A stretch of 64,000 bases of DNA from Parapristionchus giblindavisi (taxonomy: Eukaryota > Nematoda > Chromadorea > Rhabditida > Diplogasteridae): positions 1,054,001 to 1,118,000 of the forward strand of contig CALSFV010000215.1 of NCBI GenBank assembly GCA_943737045.1. The letters are read 5' to 3'. The notes under the pieces are model-generated. The model had not been told where the DNA came from. It was given only the letters and a program-made list of their open reading frames with translations, and searched no databases. Position 1 is the stretch's first letter; each line of letters begins with the position of its first letter. Of the stretch, positions 47,401-62,400 are shown piece after piece. A program made the position numbers and the translations under genes.

Positions 47401-50400
47401 CCGTACCCGATTGCTCATCTCGGTCGACCAAAGTTGTTGAGAAGACGGCGATCAAGAGGGTTGAGAAGACGGCGATCAAGAGGAGAAAGGTAATTATATT
47501 TATTCAATAATGTATAAAGATGTGTTATCATTTTGTTGTTGTCTATGGACGAGAATTGAGTCACGGAATGATGTATACTACATCAAAGAATGGACAAGTT
47601 AAACTTATCTACTCAATTTATTGATTGATTGCTATATTTATACGCTCACTTAATTATTGTGGATTGAGCAGCGAACATGTTTGGATACGGTAGGAACAAT
47701 TGAGTACTGTATCAGTAGTTTTATTTCGGAGGGATCATCTTGAAAACGGTTCCTTTAACATCTTAACCTGGTTAATCGCCGTTTCTTAGTTTTATTGGGA
47801 TGTAGATGAACAAGCGAATTATGAGTGGATTTACCCTTTGATTTGCTGTTGCTCTTTAGTATTCTTGTGATATTGGGTGGCACGGTTTTATTTAAAGATC
47901 GTGTACAAGTACTTGAAGGTACGGTAGTTGCAGTTCGGCATACTGTAGGAGTAGTGAATAGTGCGATTGGAGTAGCTTTATCTCAAAGAAACCATCCTAA
48001 AACGGTTATTTTCATATACGATTTAAAGAGAATGTTCTATCGATATTGATCTCTTTAATGTTAAGATAGTTTCTAATCAATTAAACTAATCAATAACTCT
48101 TTTCCAGCTTACCCATGAGTTCGTCATCGACCGAAACCGCAGATCTTCCGTACCCGATTGCTCATCTCGGTCGACCAAAGTTGTTGAGAAGACGGCGATC
48201 AAGAGGGTTGAGAAGACGGCGATCAAGAGGAGAAAGGTAATTATATTTATTCAATAATGTATAAAGATGTGTTATCATTTTGTTGTTGTCTATGGACGAG
48301 AATTGAGTCACGGAATGATGTATACTACATCAAAGAATGGACAAGTTAAACTTATCTATTCAATTTATTGATTGATTGCTATATTTATACGCTCACTTAA
48401 TTATTGTGGATTGAGCAGCGAACATGTTTGGATACGGTAGGAACAATTGAGTACTGTATCAGTAGTTTTATTTCGGAGGGATCATCTTGAAAACGGTTCC
48501 TTTAACATCTTAACCTGGTTAATCGCCGTTTCTTAGTTTTATTGGGATGTAGATGAACAAGCGAATTATGAGTGGATTTACCCTTTGATTTGCTGTTGCT
48601 CTTTAGTATTCTTGTGATATTGGGTGGCACGGTTTTATTTAAAGATCGTGTACAAGTACTTGAAGGTACGGTAGTTGCAGTTCGGCATACTGTAGGAGTA
48701 GTGAATAGTGCGATTGGAGTAGCTTTATCTCAAAGAAACCATCCTAAAACGGTTATTTTCATATACGATTTAAAGAGAATGTTCTATCGATATTGATCTC
48801 TTTAATGTTAAGATAGTTTCTAATCAATTAAACTAATCAATAACTCTTTTCCAGCTTACCCATGAGTTCGTCATCGACCGAAACCGCAGATCTTCCGTAC
48901 CCGATTGCTCATCTCGGTCGACCAAAGTTGTTGAGAAGACGGCGATCAAGAGGGTTGAGAAGACGGCGATCAAGAGGAGAAAGGTAATTATATTTATTCA
49001 ATAATGTATAAAGATGTGTTATCATTTTGTTGTTGTCTATGGACGAGAATTGAGTCACGGAATGATGTATACTACATCAAAGAATGGACAAGTTAAACTT
49101 ATCTACTCAATTTATTGATTGATTGCTATATTTATACGCTCACTTAATTATTGTGGATTGAGCAGCGAACATGTTTGGATACGGTAGGAACAATTGAGTA
49201 CTGTATCAGTAGTTTTATTTCGGAGGGATCATCTTGAAAACGGTTCCTTTAACATCTTAACCTGGTTAATCGCCGTTTCTTAGTTTTATTGGGATGTAGA
49301 TGAACAAGCGAATTATGAGTGGATTTACCCTTTGATTTGCTGTTGCTCTTTAGTATTCTTGTGATATTGGGTGGCACGGTTTTATTTAAAGATCGTGTAC
49401 AAGTACTTGAAGGTACGGTAGTTGCAGTTCGGCATACTGTAGGAGTAGTGAATAGTGCGATTGGAGTAGCTTTATCTCAAAGAAACCATCCTAAAACGGT
49501 TATTTTCATATACGATTTAAAGAGAATGTTCTATCGATATTGATCTCTTTAATGTTAAGATAGTTTCTAATCAATTAAACTAATCAATAACTCTTTTCCA
49601 GCTTACCCATGAGTTCGTCATCGACCGAAACCGCAGATCTTCCGTACCCGATTGCTCATCTCGGTCGACCAAAGTTGTTGAGAAGACGGCGATCAAGAGG
49701 GTTGAGAAGACGGCGATCAAGAGGAGAAAGGTAATTATATTTATTCAATAATGTATAAAGATGTGTTATCATTTTGTTGTTGTCTATGGACGAGAATTGA
49801 GTCACGGAATGATGTATACTACATCAAAGAATGGACAAGTTAAACTTATCTACTCAATTTATTGATTGATTGCTATATTTATACGCTCACTTAATTATTG
49901 TGGATTGAGCAGCGAACATGTTTGGATACGGTAGGAACAATTGAGTACTGTATCAGTAGTTTTATTTCGGAGGGATCATCTTGAAAACGGTTCCTTTAAC
50001 ATCTTAACCTGGTTAATCGCCGTTTCTTAGTTTTATTGGGATGTAGATGAACAAGCGAATTATGAGTGGATTTACCCTTTGATTTGCTGTTGCTCTTTAG
50101 TATTCTTGTGATATTGGGTGGCACGGTTTTATTTAAAGATCGTGTACAAGTACTTGAAGGTACGGTAGTTGCAGTTCGGCATACTGTAGGAGTAGTGAAT
50201 AGTGCGATTGGAGTAGCTTTATCTCAAAGAAACCATCCTAAAACGGTTATTTTCATATACGATTTAAAGAGAATGTTCTATCGATATTGATCTCTTTAAT
50301 GTTAAGATAGTTTCTAATCAATTAAACTAATCAATAACTCTTTTCCAGCTTACCCATGAGTTCGTCATCGACCGAAACCGCAGATCTTCCGTACCCGATT

Positions 50401-53400
50401 GCTCATCTCGGTCGACCAAAGTTGTTGAGAAGACGGCGATCAAGAGGGTTGAGAAGACGGCGATCAAGAGGAGAAAGGTAATTATATTTATTCAATAATG
50501 TATAAAGATGTGTTATCATTTTGTTGTTGTCTATGGACGAGAATTGAGTCACGGAATGATGTATACTACATCAAAGAATGGACAAGTTAAACTTATCTAT
50601 TCAATTTATTGATTGATTGCTATATTTATACGCTCACTTAATTATTGTGGATTGAGCAGCGAACATGTTTGGATACGGTAGGAACAATTGAGTACTGTAT
50701 CAGTAGTTTTATTTCGGAGGGATCATCTTGAAAACGGTTCCTTTAACATCTTAACCTGGTTAATCGCCGTTTCTTAGTTTTATTGGGATGTAGATGAACA
50801 AGCGAATTATGAGTGGATTTACCCTTTGATTTGCTGTTGCTCTTTAGTATTCTTGTGATATTGGGTGGCACGGTTTTATTTAAAGATCGTGTACAAGTAC
50901 TTGAAGGTACGGTAGTTGCAGTTCGGCATACTGTAGGAGTAGTGAATAGTGCGATTGGAGTAGCTTTATCTCAAAGAAACCATCCTAAAACGGTTATTTT
51001 CATATACGATTTAAAGAGAATGTTCTATCGATATTGATCTCTTTAATGTTAAGATAGTTTCTAATCAATTAAACTAATCAATAACTCTTTTCCAGCTTAC
51101 CCATGAGTTCGTCATCGACCGAAACCGCAGATCTTCCGTACCCGATTGCTCATCTCGGTCGACCAAAGTTGTTGAGAAGACGGCGATCAAGAGGGTTGAG
51201 AAGACGGCGATCAAGAGGAGAAAGGTAATTATATTTATTCAATAATGTATAAAGATGTGTTATCATTTTGTTGTTGTCTATGGACGAGAATTGAGTCACG
51301 GAATGATGTATACTACATCAAAGAATGGACAAGTTAAACTTATCTACTCAATTTATTGATTGATTGCTATATTTATACGCTCACTTAATTATTGTGGATT
51401 GAGCAGCGAACATGTTTGGATACGGTAGGAACAATTGAGTACTGTATCAGTAGTTTTATTTCGGAGGGATCATCTTGAAAACGGTTCCTTTAACATCTTA
51501 ACCTGGTTAATCGCCGTTTCTTAGTTTTATTGGGATGTAGATGAACAAGCGAATTATGAGTGGATTTACCCTTTGATTTGCTGTTGCTCTTTAGTATTCT
51601 TGTGATATTGGGTGGCACGGTTTTATTTAAAGATCGTGTACAAGTACTTGAAGGTACGGTAGTTGCAGTTCGGCATACTGTAGGAGTAGTGAATAGTGCG
51701 ATTGGAGTAGCTTTATCTCAAAGAAACCATCCTAAAACGGTTATTTTCATATACGATTTAAAGAGAATGTTCTATCGATATTGATCTCTTTAATGTTAAG
51801 ATAGTTTCTAATCAATTAAACTAATCAATAACTCTTTTCCAGCTTACCCATGAGTTCGTCATCGACCGAAACCGCAGATCTTCCGTACCCGATTGCTCAT
51901 CTCGGTCGACCAAAGTTGTTGAGAAGACGGCGATCAAGAGGGTTGAGAAGACGGCGATCAAGAGGAGAAAGGTAATTATATTTATTCAATAATGTATAAA
52001 GATGTGTTATCATTTTGTTGTTGTCTATGGACGAGAATTGAGTCACGGAATGATGTATACTACATCAAAGAATGGACAAGTTAAACTTATCTACTCAATT
52101 TATTGATTGATTGCTATATTTATACGCTCACTTAATTATTGTGGATTGAGCAGCGAACATGTTTGGATACGGTAGGAACAATTGAGTACTGTATCAGTAG
52201 TTTTATTTCGGAGGGATCATCTTGAAAACGGTTCCTTTAACATCTTAACCTGGTTAATCGCCGTTTCTTAGTTTTATTGGGATGTAGATGAACAAGCGAA
52301 TTATGAGTGGATTTACCCTTTGATTTGCTGTTGCTCTTTAGTATTCTTGTGATATTGGGTGGCACGGTTTTATTTAAAGATCGTGTACAAGTACTTGAAG
52401 GTACGGTAGTTGCAGTTCGGCATACTGTAGGAGTAGTGAATAGTGCGATTGGAGTAGCTTTATCTCAAAGAAACCATCCTAAAACGGTTATTTTCATATA
52501 CGATTTAAAGAGAATGTTCTATCGATATTGATCTCTTTAATGTTAAGATAGTTTCTAATCAATTAAACTAATCAATAACTCTTTTCCAGCTTACCCATGA
52601 GTTCGTCATCGACCGAAACCGCAGATCTTCCGTACCCGATTGCTCATCTCGGTCGACCAAAGTTGTTGAGAAGACGGCGATCAAGAGGGTTGAGAAGACG
52701 GCGATCAAGAGGAGAAAGGTAATTATATTTATTCAATAATGTATAAAGATGTGTTATCATTTTGTTGTTGTCTATGGACGAGAATTGAGTCACGGAATGA
52801 TGTATACTACATCAAAGAATGGACAAGTTAAACTTATCTACTCAATTTATTGATTGATTGCTATATTTATACGCTCACTTAATTATTGTGGATTGAGCAG
52901 CGAACATGTTTGGATACGGTAGGAACAATTGAGTACTGTATCAGTAGTTTTATTTCGGAGGGATCATCTTGAAAACGGTTCCTTTAACATCTTAACCTGG
53001 TTAATCGCCGTTTCTTAGTTTTATTGGGATGTAGATGAACAAGCGAATTATGAGTGGATTTACCCTTTGATTTGCTGTTGCTCTTTAGTATTCTTGTGAT
53101 ATTGGGTGGCACGGTTTTATTTAAAGATCGTGTACAAGTACTTGAAGGTACGGTAGTTGCAGTTCGGCATACTGTAGGAGTAGTGAATAGTGCGATTGGA
53201 GTAGCTTTATCTCAAAGAAACCATCCTAAAACGGTTATTTTCATATACGATTTAAAGAGAATGTTCTATCGATATTGATCTCTTTAATGTTAAGATAGTT
53301 TCTAATCAATTAAACTAATCAATAACTCTTTTCCAGCTTACCCATGAGTTCGTCATCGACCGAAACCGCAGATCTTCCGTACCCGATTGCTCATCTCGGT

Positions 53401-56400
53401 CGACCAAAGTTGTTGAGAAGACGGCGATCAAGAGGGTTGAGAAGACGGCGATCAAGAGGAGAAAGGTAATTATATTTATTCAATAATGTATAAAGATGTG
53501 TTATCATTTTGTTGTTGTCTATGGACGAGAATTGAGTCACGGAATGATGTATACTACATCAAAGAATGGACAAGTTAAACTTATCTACTCAATTTATTGA
53601 TTGATTGCTATATTTATACGCTCACTTAATTATTGTGGATTGAGCAGCGAACATGTTTGGATACGGTAGGAACAATTGAGTACTGTATCAGTAGTTTTAT
53701 TTCGGAGGGATCATCTTGAAAACGGTTCCTTTAACATCTTAACCTGGTTAATCGCCGTTTCTTAGTTTTATTGGGATGTAGATGAACAAGCGAATTATGA
53801 GTGGATTTACCCTTTGATTTGCTGTTGCTCTTTAGTATTCTTGTGATATTGGGTGGCACGGTTTTATTTAAAGATCGTGTACAAGTACTTGAAGGTACGG
53901 TAGTTGCAGTTCGGCATACTGTAGGAGTAGTGAATAGTGCGATTGGAGTAGCTTTATCTCAAAGAAACCATCCTAAAACGGTTATTTTCATATACGATTT
54001 AAAGAGAATGTTCTATCGATATTGATCTCTTTAATGTTAAGATAGTTTCTAATCAATTAAACTAATCAATAACTCTTTTCCAGCTTACCCATGAGTTCGT
54101 CATCGACCGAAACCGCAGATCTTCCGTACCCGATTGCTCATCTCGGTCGACCAAAGTTGTTGAGAAGACGGCGATCAAGAGGGTTGAGAAGACGGCGATC
54201 AAGAGGAGAAAGGTAATTATATTTATTCAATAATGTATAAAGATGTGTTATCATTTTGTTGTTGTCTATGGACGAGAATTGAGTCACGGAATGATGTATA
54301 CTACATCAAAGAATGGACAAGTTAAACTTATCTACTCAATTTATTGATTGATTGCTATATTTATACGCTCACTTAATTATTGTGGATTGAGCAGCGAACA
54401 TGTTTGGATACGGTAGGAACAATTGAGTACTGTATCAGTAGTTTTATTTCGGAGGGATCATCTTGAAAACGGTTCCTTTAACATCTTAACCTGGTTAATC
54501 GCCGTTTCTTAGTTTTATTGGGATGTAGATGAACAAGCGAATTATGAGTGGATTTACCCTTTGATTTGCTGTTGCTCTTTAGTATTCTTGTGATATTGGG
54601 TGGCACGGTTTTATTTAAAGATCGTGTACAAGTACTTGAAGGTACGGTAGTTGCAGTTCGGCATACTGTAGGAGTAGTGAATAGTGCGATTGGAGTAGCT
54701 TTATCTCAAAGAAACCATCCTAAAACGGTTATTTTCATATACGATTTAAAGAGAATGTTCTATCGATATTGATCTCTTTAATGTTAAGATAGTTTCTAAT
54801 CAATTAAACTAATCAATAACTCTTTTCCAGCTTACCCATGAGTTCGTCATCGACCGAAACCGCAGATCTTCCGTACCCGATTGCTCATCTCGGTCAACCA
54901 AAGTTGTTGAGAAGACGGCGATCAAGAGGGTTGAGAAGACGGCGATCAAGAGGAGAAAGGTAATTATATTTATTCAATAATGTATAAAGATGTGTTATCA
55001 TTTTGTTGTTGTCTATGGACGAGAATTGAGTCACGGAATGATGTATACTACATCAAAGAATGGACAAGTTAAACTTATCTATTCAATTTATTGATTGATT
55101 GCTATATTTATACGCTCACTTAATTATTGTGGATTGAGCAGCGAACATGTTTGGATACGGTAGGAACAATTGAGTACTGTATCAGTAGTTTTATTTCGGA
55201 GGGATCATCTTGAAAACGGTTCCTTTAACATCTTAACCTGGTTAATCGCCGTTTCTTAGTTTTATTGGGATGTAGATGAACAAGCGAATTATGAGTGGAT
55301 TTACCCTTTGATTTGCTGTTGCTCTTTAGTATTCTTGTGATATTGGGTGGCACGGTTTTATTTAAAGATCGTGTACAAGTACTTGAAGGTACGGTAGTTG
55401 CAGTTCGGCATACTGTAGGAGTAGTGAATAGTGCGATTGGAGTAGCTTTATCTCAAAGAAACCATCCTAAAACGGTTATTTTCATATACGATTTAAAGAG
55501 AATGTTCTATCGATATTGATCTCTTTAATGTTAAGATAGTTTCTAATCAATTAAACTAATCAATAACTCTTTTCCAGCTTACCCATGAGTTCGTCATCGA
55601 CCGAAACCGCAGATCTTCCGTACCCGATTGCTCATCTCGGTCGACCAAAGTTGTTGAGAAGACGGCGATCAAGAGGGTTGAGAAGACGGCGATCAAGAGG
55701 AGAAAGGTAATTATATTTATTCAATAATGTATAAAGATGTGTTATCATTTTGTTGTTGTCTATGGACGAGAATTGAGTCACGGAATGATGTATACTACAT
55801 CAAAGAATGGACAAGTTAAACTTATCTACTCAATTTATTGATTGATTGCTATATTTATACGCTCACTTAATTATTGTGGATTGAGCAGCGAACATGTTTG
55901 GATACGGTAGGAACAATTGAGTACTGTATCAGTAGTTTTATTTCGGAGGGATCATCTTGAAAACGGTTCCTTTAACATCTTAACCTGGTTAATCGCCGTT
56001 TCTTAGTTTTATTGGGATGTAGATGAACAAGCGAATTATGAGTGGATTTACCCTTTGATTTGCTGTTGCTCTTTAGTATTCTTGTGATATTGGGTGGCAC
56101 GGTTTTATTTAAAGATCGTGTACAAGTACTTGAAGGTACGGTAGTTGCAGTTCGGCATACTGTAGGAGTAGTGAATAGTGCGATTGGAGTAGCTTTATCT
56201 CAAAGAAACCATCCTAAAACGGTTATTTTCATATACGATTTAAAGAGAATGTTCTATCGATATTGATCTCTTTAATGTTAAGATAGTTTCTAATCAATTA
56301 AACTAATCAATAACTCTTTTCCAGCTTACCCATGAGTTCGTCATCGACCGAAACCGCAGATCTTCCGTACCCGATTGCTCATCTCGGTCGACCAAAGTTG

Positions 56401-59400
56401 TTGAGAAGACGGCGATCAAGAGGGTTGAGAAGACGGCGATCAAGAGGAGAAAGGTAATTATATTTATTCAATAATGTATAAAGATGTGTTATCATTTTGT
56501 TGTTGTCTATGGACGAGAATTGAGTCACGGAATGATGTATACTACATCAAAGAATGGACAAGTTAAACTTATCTACTCAATTTATTGATTGATTGCTATA
56601 TTTATACGCTCACTTAATTATTGTGGATTGAGCAGCGAACATGTTTGGATACGGTAGGAACAATTGAGTACTGTATCAGTAGTTTTATTTCGGAGGGATC
56701 ATCTTGAAAACGGTTCCTTTAACATCTTAACCTGGTTAATCGCCGTTTCTTAGTTTTATTGGGATGTAGATGAACAAGCGAATTATGAGTGGATTTACCC
56801 TTTGATTTGCTGTTGCTCTTTAGTATTCTTGTGATATTGGGTGGCACGGTTTTATTTAAAGATCGTGTACAAGTACTTGAAGGTACGGTAGTTGCAGTTC
56901 GGCATACTGTAGGAGTAGTGAATAGTGCGATTGGAGTAGCTTTATCTCAAAGAAACCATCCTAAAACGGTTATTTTCATATACGATTTAAAGAGAATGTT
57001 CTATCGATATTGATCTCTTTAATGTTAAGATAGTTTCTAATCAATTAAACTAATCAATAACTCTTTTCCAGCTTACCCATGAGTTCGTCATCGACCGAAA
57101 CCGCAGATCTTCCGTACCCGATTGCTCATCTCGGTCGACCAAAGTTGTTGAGAAGACGGCGATCAAGAGGGTTGAGAAGACGGCGATCAAGAGGAGAAAG
57201 GTAATTATATTTATTCAATAATGTATAAAGATGTGTTATCATTTTGTTGTTGTCTATGGACGAGAATTGAGTCACGGAATGATGTATACTACATCAAAGA
57301 ATGGACAAGTTAAACTTATCTACTCAATTTATTGATTGATTGCTATATTTATACGCTCACTTAATTATTGTGGATTGAGCAGCGAACATGTTTGGATACG
57401 GTAGGAACAATTGAGTACTGTATCAGTAGTTTTATTTCGGAGGGATCATCTTGAAAACGGTTCCTTTAACATCTTAACCTGGTTAATCGCCGTTTCTTAG
57501 TTTTATTGGGATGTAGATGAACAAGCGAATTATGAGTGGATTTACCCTTTGATTTGCTGTTGCTCTTTAGTATTCTTGTGATATTGGGTGGCACGGTTTT
57601 ATTTAAAGATCGTGTACAAGTACTTGAAGGTACGGTAGTTGCAGTTCGGCATACTGTAGGAGTAGTGAATAGTGCGATTGGAGTAGCTTTATCTCAAAGA
57701 AACCATCCTAAAACGGTTATTTTCATATACGATTTAAAGAGAATGTTCTATCGATATTGATCTCTTTAATGTTAAGATAGTTTCTAATCAATTAAACTAA
57801 TCAATAACTCTTTTCCAGCTTACCCATGAGTTCGTCATCGACCGAAACCGCAGATCTTCCGTACCCGATTGCTCATCTCGGTCGACCAAAGTTGTTGAGA
57901 AGACGGCGATCAAGAGGGTTGAGAAGACGGCGATCAAGAGGAGAAAGGTAATTATATTTATTCAATAATGTATAAAGATGTGTTATCATTTTGTTGTTGT
58001 CTATGGACGAGAATTGAGTCACGGAATGATGTATACTACATCAAAGAATGGACAAGTTAAACTTATCTACTCAATTTATTGATTGATTGCTATATTTATA
58101 CGCTCACTTAATTATTGTGGATTGAGCAGCGAACATGTTTGGATACGGTAGGAACAATTGAGTACTGTATCAGTAGTTTTATTTCGGAGGGATCATCTTG
58201 AAAACGGTTCCTTTAACATCTTAACCTGGTTAATCGCCGTTTCTTAGTTTTATTGGGATGTAGATGAACAAGCGAATTATGAGTGGATTTACCCTTTGAT
58301 TTGCTGTTGCTCTTTAGTATTCTTGTGATATTGGGTGGCACGGTTTTATTTAAAGATCGTGTACAAGTACTTGAAGGTACGGTAGTTGCAGTTCGGCATA
58401 CTGTAGGAGTAGTGAATAGTGCGATTGGAGTAGCTTTATCTCAAAGAAACCATCCTAAAACGGATATTTTCATATACGATTTAAAGAGAATGTTCTATCG
58501 ATATTGATCTCTTTAATGTTAAGATAGTTTCTAATCAATTAAACTAATCAATAACTCTTTTCCAGCTTACCCATGAGTTCGTCATCGACCGAAACCGCAG
58601 ATCTTCCGTACCCGATTGCTCATCTCGGTCGACCAAAGTTGTTGAGAAGACGGCGATCAAGAGGGTTGAGAAGACGGCGATCAAGAGGAGAAAGGTAATT
58701 ATATTTATTCAATAATGTATAAAGATGTGTTATCATTTTGTTGTTGTCTATGGACGAGAATTGAGTCACGGAATGATGTATACTACATCAAAGAATGGAC
58801 AAGTTAAACTTATCTACTCAATTTATTGATTGATTGCTATATTTATACGCTCACTTAATTATTGTGGATTGAGCAGCGAACATGTTTGGATACGGTAGGA
58901 ACAATTGAGTACTGTATCAGTAGTTTTATTTCGGAGGGATCATCTTGAAAACGGTTCCTTTAACATCTTAACCTGGTTAATCGCCGTTTCTTAGTTTTAT
59001 TGGGATGTAGATGAACAAGCGAATTATGAGTGGATTTACCCTTTGATTTGCTGTTGCTCTTTAGTATTCTTGTGATATTGGGTGGCACGGTTTTATTTAA
59101 AGATCGTGTACAAGTACTTGAAGGTACGGTAGTTGCAGTTCGGCATACTGTAGGAGTAGTGAATAGTGCGATTGGAGTAGCTTTATCTCAAAGAAACCAT
59201 CCTAAAACGGTTATTTTCATATACGATTTAAAGAGAATGTTCTATCGATATTGATCTCTTTAATGTTAAGATAGTTTCTAATCAATTAAACTAATCAATA
59301 ACTCTTTTCCAGCTTACCCATGAGTTCGTCATCGACCGAAACCGCAGATCTTCCGTACCCGATTGCTCATCTCGGTCAACCAAAGTTGTTGAGAAGACGG

Positions 59401-62400
59401 CGATCAAGAGGGTTGAGAAGACGGCGATCAAGAGGGTTGAGAAGACGGCGATCAAGAGGAGAAAGGTAATTATATTTATTCAATAATGTATAAAGATGTG
59501 TTATCATTTTGTTGTTGTCTATGGACGAGAATTGAGTCACGGAATGATGTATACTACATCAAAGAATGGACAAGTTAAACTTATCTATTCAATTTATTGA
59601 TTGATTGCTATATTTATACGCTCACTTAATTATTGTGGATTGAGCAGCGAACATGTTTGGATACGGTAGGAACAATTGAGTACTGTATCAGTAGTTTTAT
59701 TTCGGAGGGATCATCTTGAAAACGGTTCCTTTAACATCTTAACCTGGTTAATCGCCGTTTCTTAGTTTTATTGGGATGTAGATGAACAAGCGAATTATGA
59801 GTGGATTTACCCTTTGATTTGCTGTTGCTCTTTAGTATTCTTGTGATATTGGGTGGCACGGTTTTATTTAAAGATCGTGTACAAGTACTTGAAGGTACGG
59901 TAGTTGCAGTTCGGCATACTGTAGGAGTAGTGAATAGTGCGATTGGAGTAGCTTTATCTCAAAGAAACCATCCTAAAACGGTTATTTTCATATACGATTT
60001 AAAGAGAATGTTCTATCGATATTGATCTCTTTAATGTTAAGATAGTTTCTAATCAATTAAACTAATCAATAACTCTTTTCCAGCTTACCCATGAGTTCGT
60101 CATCGACCGAAACCGCAGATCTTCCGTACCCGATTGCTCATCTCGGTCGACCAAAGTTGTTGAGAAGACGGCGATCAAGAGGGTTGAGAAGACGGCGATC
60201 AAGAGGAGAAAGGTAATTATATTTATTCAATAATGTATAAAGATGTGTTATCATTTTGTTGTTGTCTATGGACGAGAATTGAGTCACGGAATGATGTATA
60301 CTACATCAAAGAATGGACAAGTTAAACTTATCTACTCAATTTATTGATTGATTGCTATATTTATACGCTCACTTAATTATTGTGGATTGAGCAGCGAACA
60401 TGTTTGGATACGGTAGGAACAATTGAGTACTGTATCAGTAGTTTTATTTCGGAGGGATCATCTTGAAAACGGTTCCTTTAACATCTTAACCTGGTTAATC
60501 GCCGTTTCTTAGTTTTATTGGGATGTAGATGAACAAGCGAATTATGAGTGGATTTACCCTTTGATTTGCTGTTGCTCTTTAGTATTCTTGTGATATTGGG
60601 TGGCACGGTTTTATTTAAAGATCGTGTACAAGTACTTGAAGGTACGGTAGTTGCAGTTCGGCATACTGTAGGAGTAGTGAATAGTGCGATTGGAGTAGCT
60701 TTATCTCAAAGAAACCATCCTAAAACGGTTATTTTCATATACGATTTAAAGAGAATGTTCTATCGATATTGATCTCTTTAATGTTAAGATAGTTTCTAAT
60801 CAATTAAACTAATCAATAACTCTTTTCCAGCTTACCCATGAGTTCGTCATCGACCGAAACCGCAGATCTTCCGTACCCGATTGCTCATCTCGGTCGACCA
60901 AAGTTGTTGAGAAGACGGCGATCAAGAGGGTTGAGAAGACGGCGATCAAGAGGAGAAAGGTAATTATATTTATTGAATAATGTATAAAGATGTGTTATCA
61001 TTTTGTTGTTGTCTATGGACGAGAATTGAGTCACGGAATGATGTATACTACATCAAAGAATGGACAAGTTAAACTTATCTACTCAATTTATTGATTGATT
61101 GCTATATTTATACGCTCACTTAATTATTGTGGATTGAGCAGCGAACATGTTTGGATACGGTAGGAACAATTGAGTACTGTATCAGTAGTTTTATTTCGGA
61201 GGGATCATCTTGAAAACGGTTCCTTTAACATCTTAACCTGGTTAATCGCCGTTTCTTAGTTTTATTGGGATGTAGATGAACAAGCGAATTATGAGTGGAT
61301 TTACCCTTTGATTTGCTGTTGCTCTTTAGTATTCTTGTGATATTGGGTGGCACGGTTTTATTTAAAGATCGTGTACAAGTACTTGAAGGTACGGTAGTTG
61401 CAGTTCGGCATACTGTAGGAGTAGTGAATAGTGCGATTGGAGTAGCTTTATCTCAAAGAAACCATCCTAAAACGGTTATTTTCATATACGATTTAAAGAG
61501 AATGTTCTATCGATATTGATCTCTTTAATGTTAAGATAGTTTCTAATCAATTAAACTAATCAATAACTCTTTTCCAGCTTACCCATGAGTTCGTCATCGA
61601 CCGAAACCGCAGATCTTCCGTACCCGATTGCTCATCTCGGTCGACCAAAGTTGTTGAGAAGACGGCGATCAAGAGGGTTGAGAAGACGGCGATCAAGAGG
61701 AGAAAGGTAATTATATTTATTCAATAATGTATAAAGATGTGTTATCATTTTGTTGTTGTCTATGGACGAGAATTGAGTCACGGAATGATGTATACTACAT
61801 TAAAGAATGGACAAGTTAAACTTATCTACTCAATTTATTGATTGATTGCTATATTTATACGCTCACTTAATTATTGTGGATTGAGCAGCGAACATGTTTG
61901 GATACGGTAGGAACAATTGAGTACTGTATCAGTAGTTTTATTTCGGAGGGATCATCTTGAAAACGGTTCCTTTAACATCTTAACCTGGTTAATCGCCGTT
62001 TCTTAGTTTTATTGGGATGTAGATGAACAAGCGAATTATGAGTGGATTTACCCTTTGATTTGCTGTTGCTCTTTAGTATTCTTGTGATATTGGGTGGCAC
62101 GGTTTTATTTAAAGATCGTGTACAAGTACTTGAAGGTACGGTAGTTGCAGTTCGGCATACTGTAGGAGTAGTGAATAGTGCGATTGGAGTAGCTTTATCT
62201 CAAAGAAACCATCCTAAAACGGTTATTTTCATATACGATTTAAAGAGAATGTTCTATCGATATTGATCTCTTTAATGTTAAGATAGTTTCTAATCAATTA
62301 AACTAATCAATAACTCTTTTCCAGCTTACCCATGAGTTCGTCATCGACCGAAACCGCAGATCTTCCGTACCCGATTGCTCATCTCGGTCAACCAAAGTTG

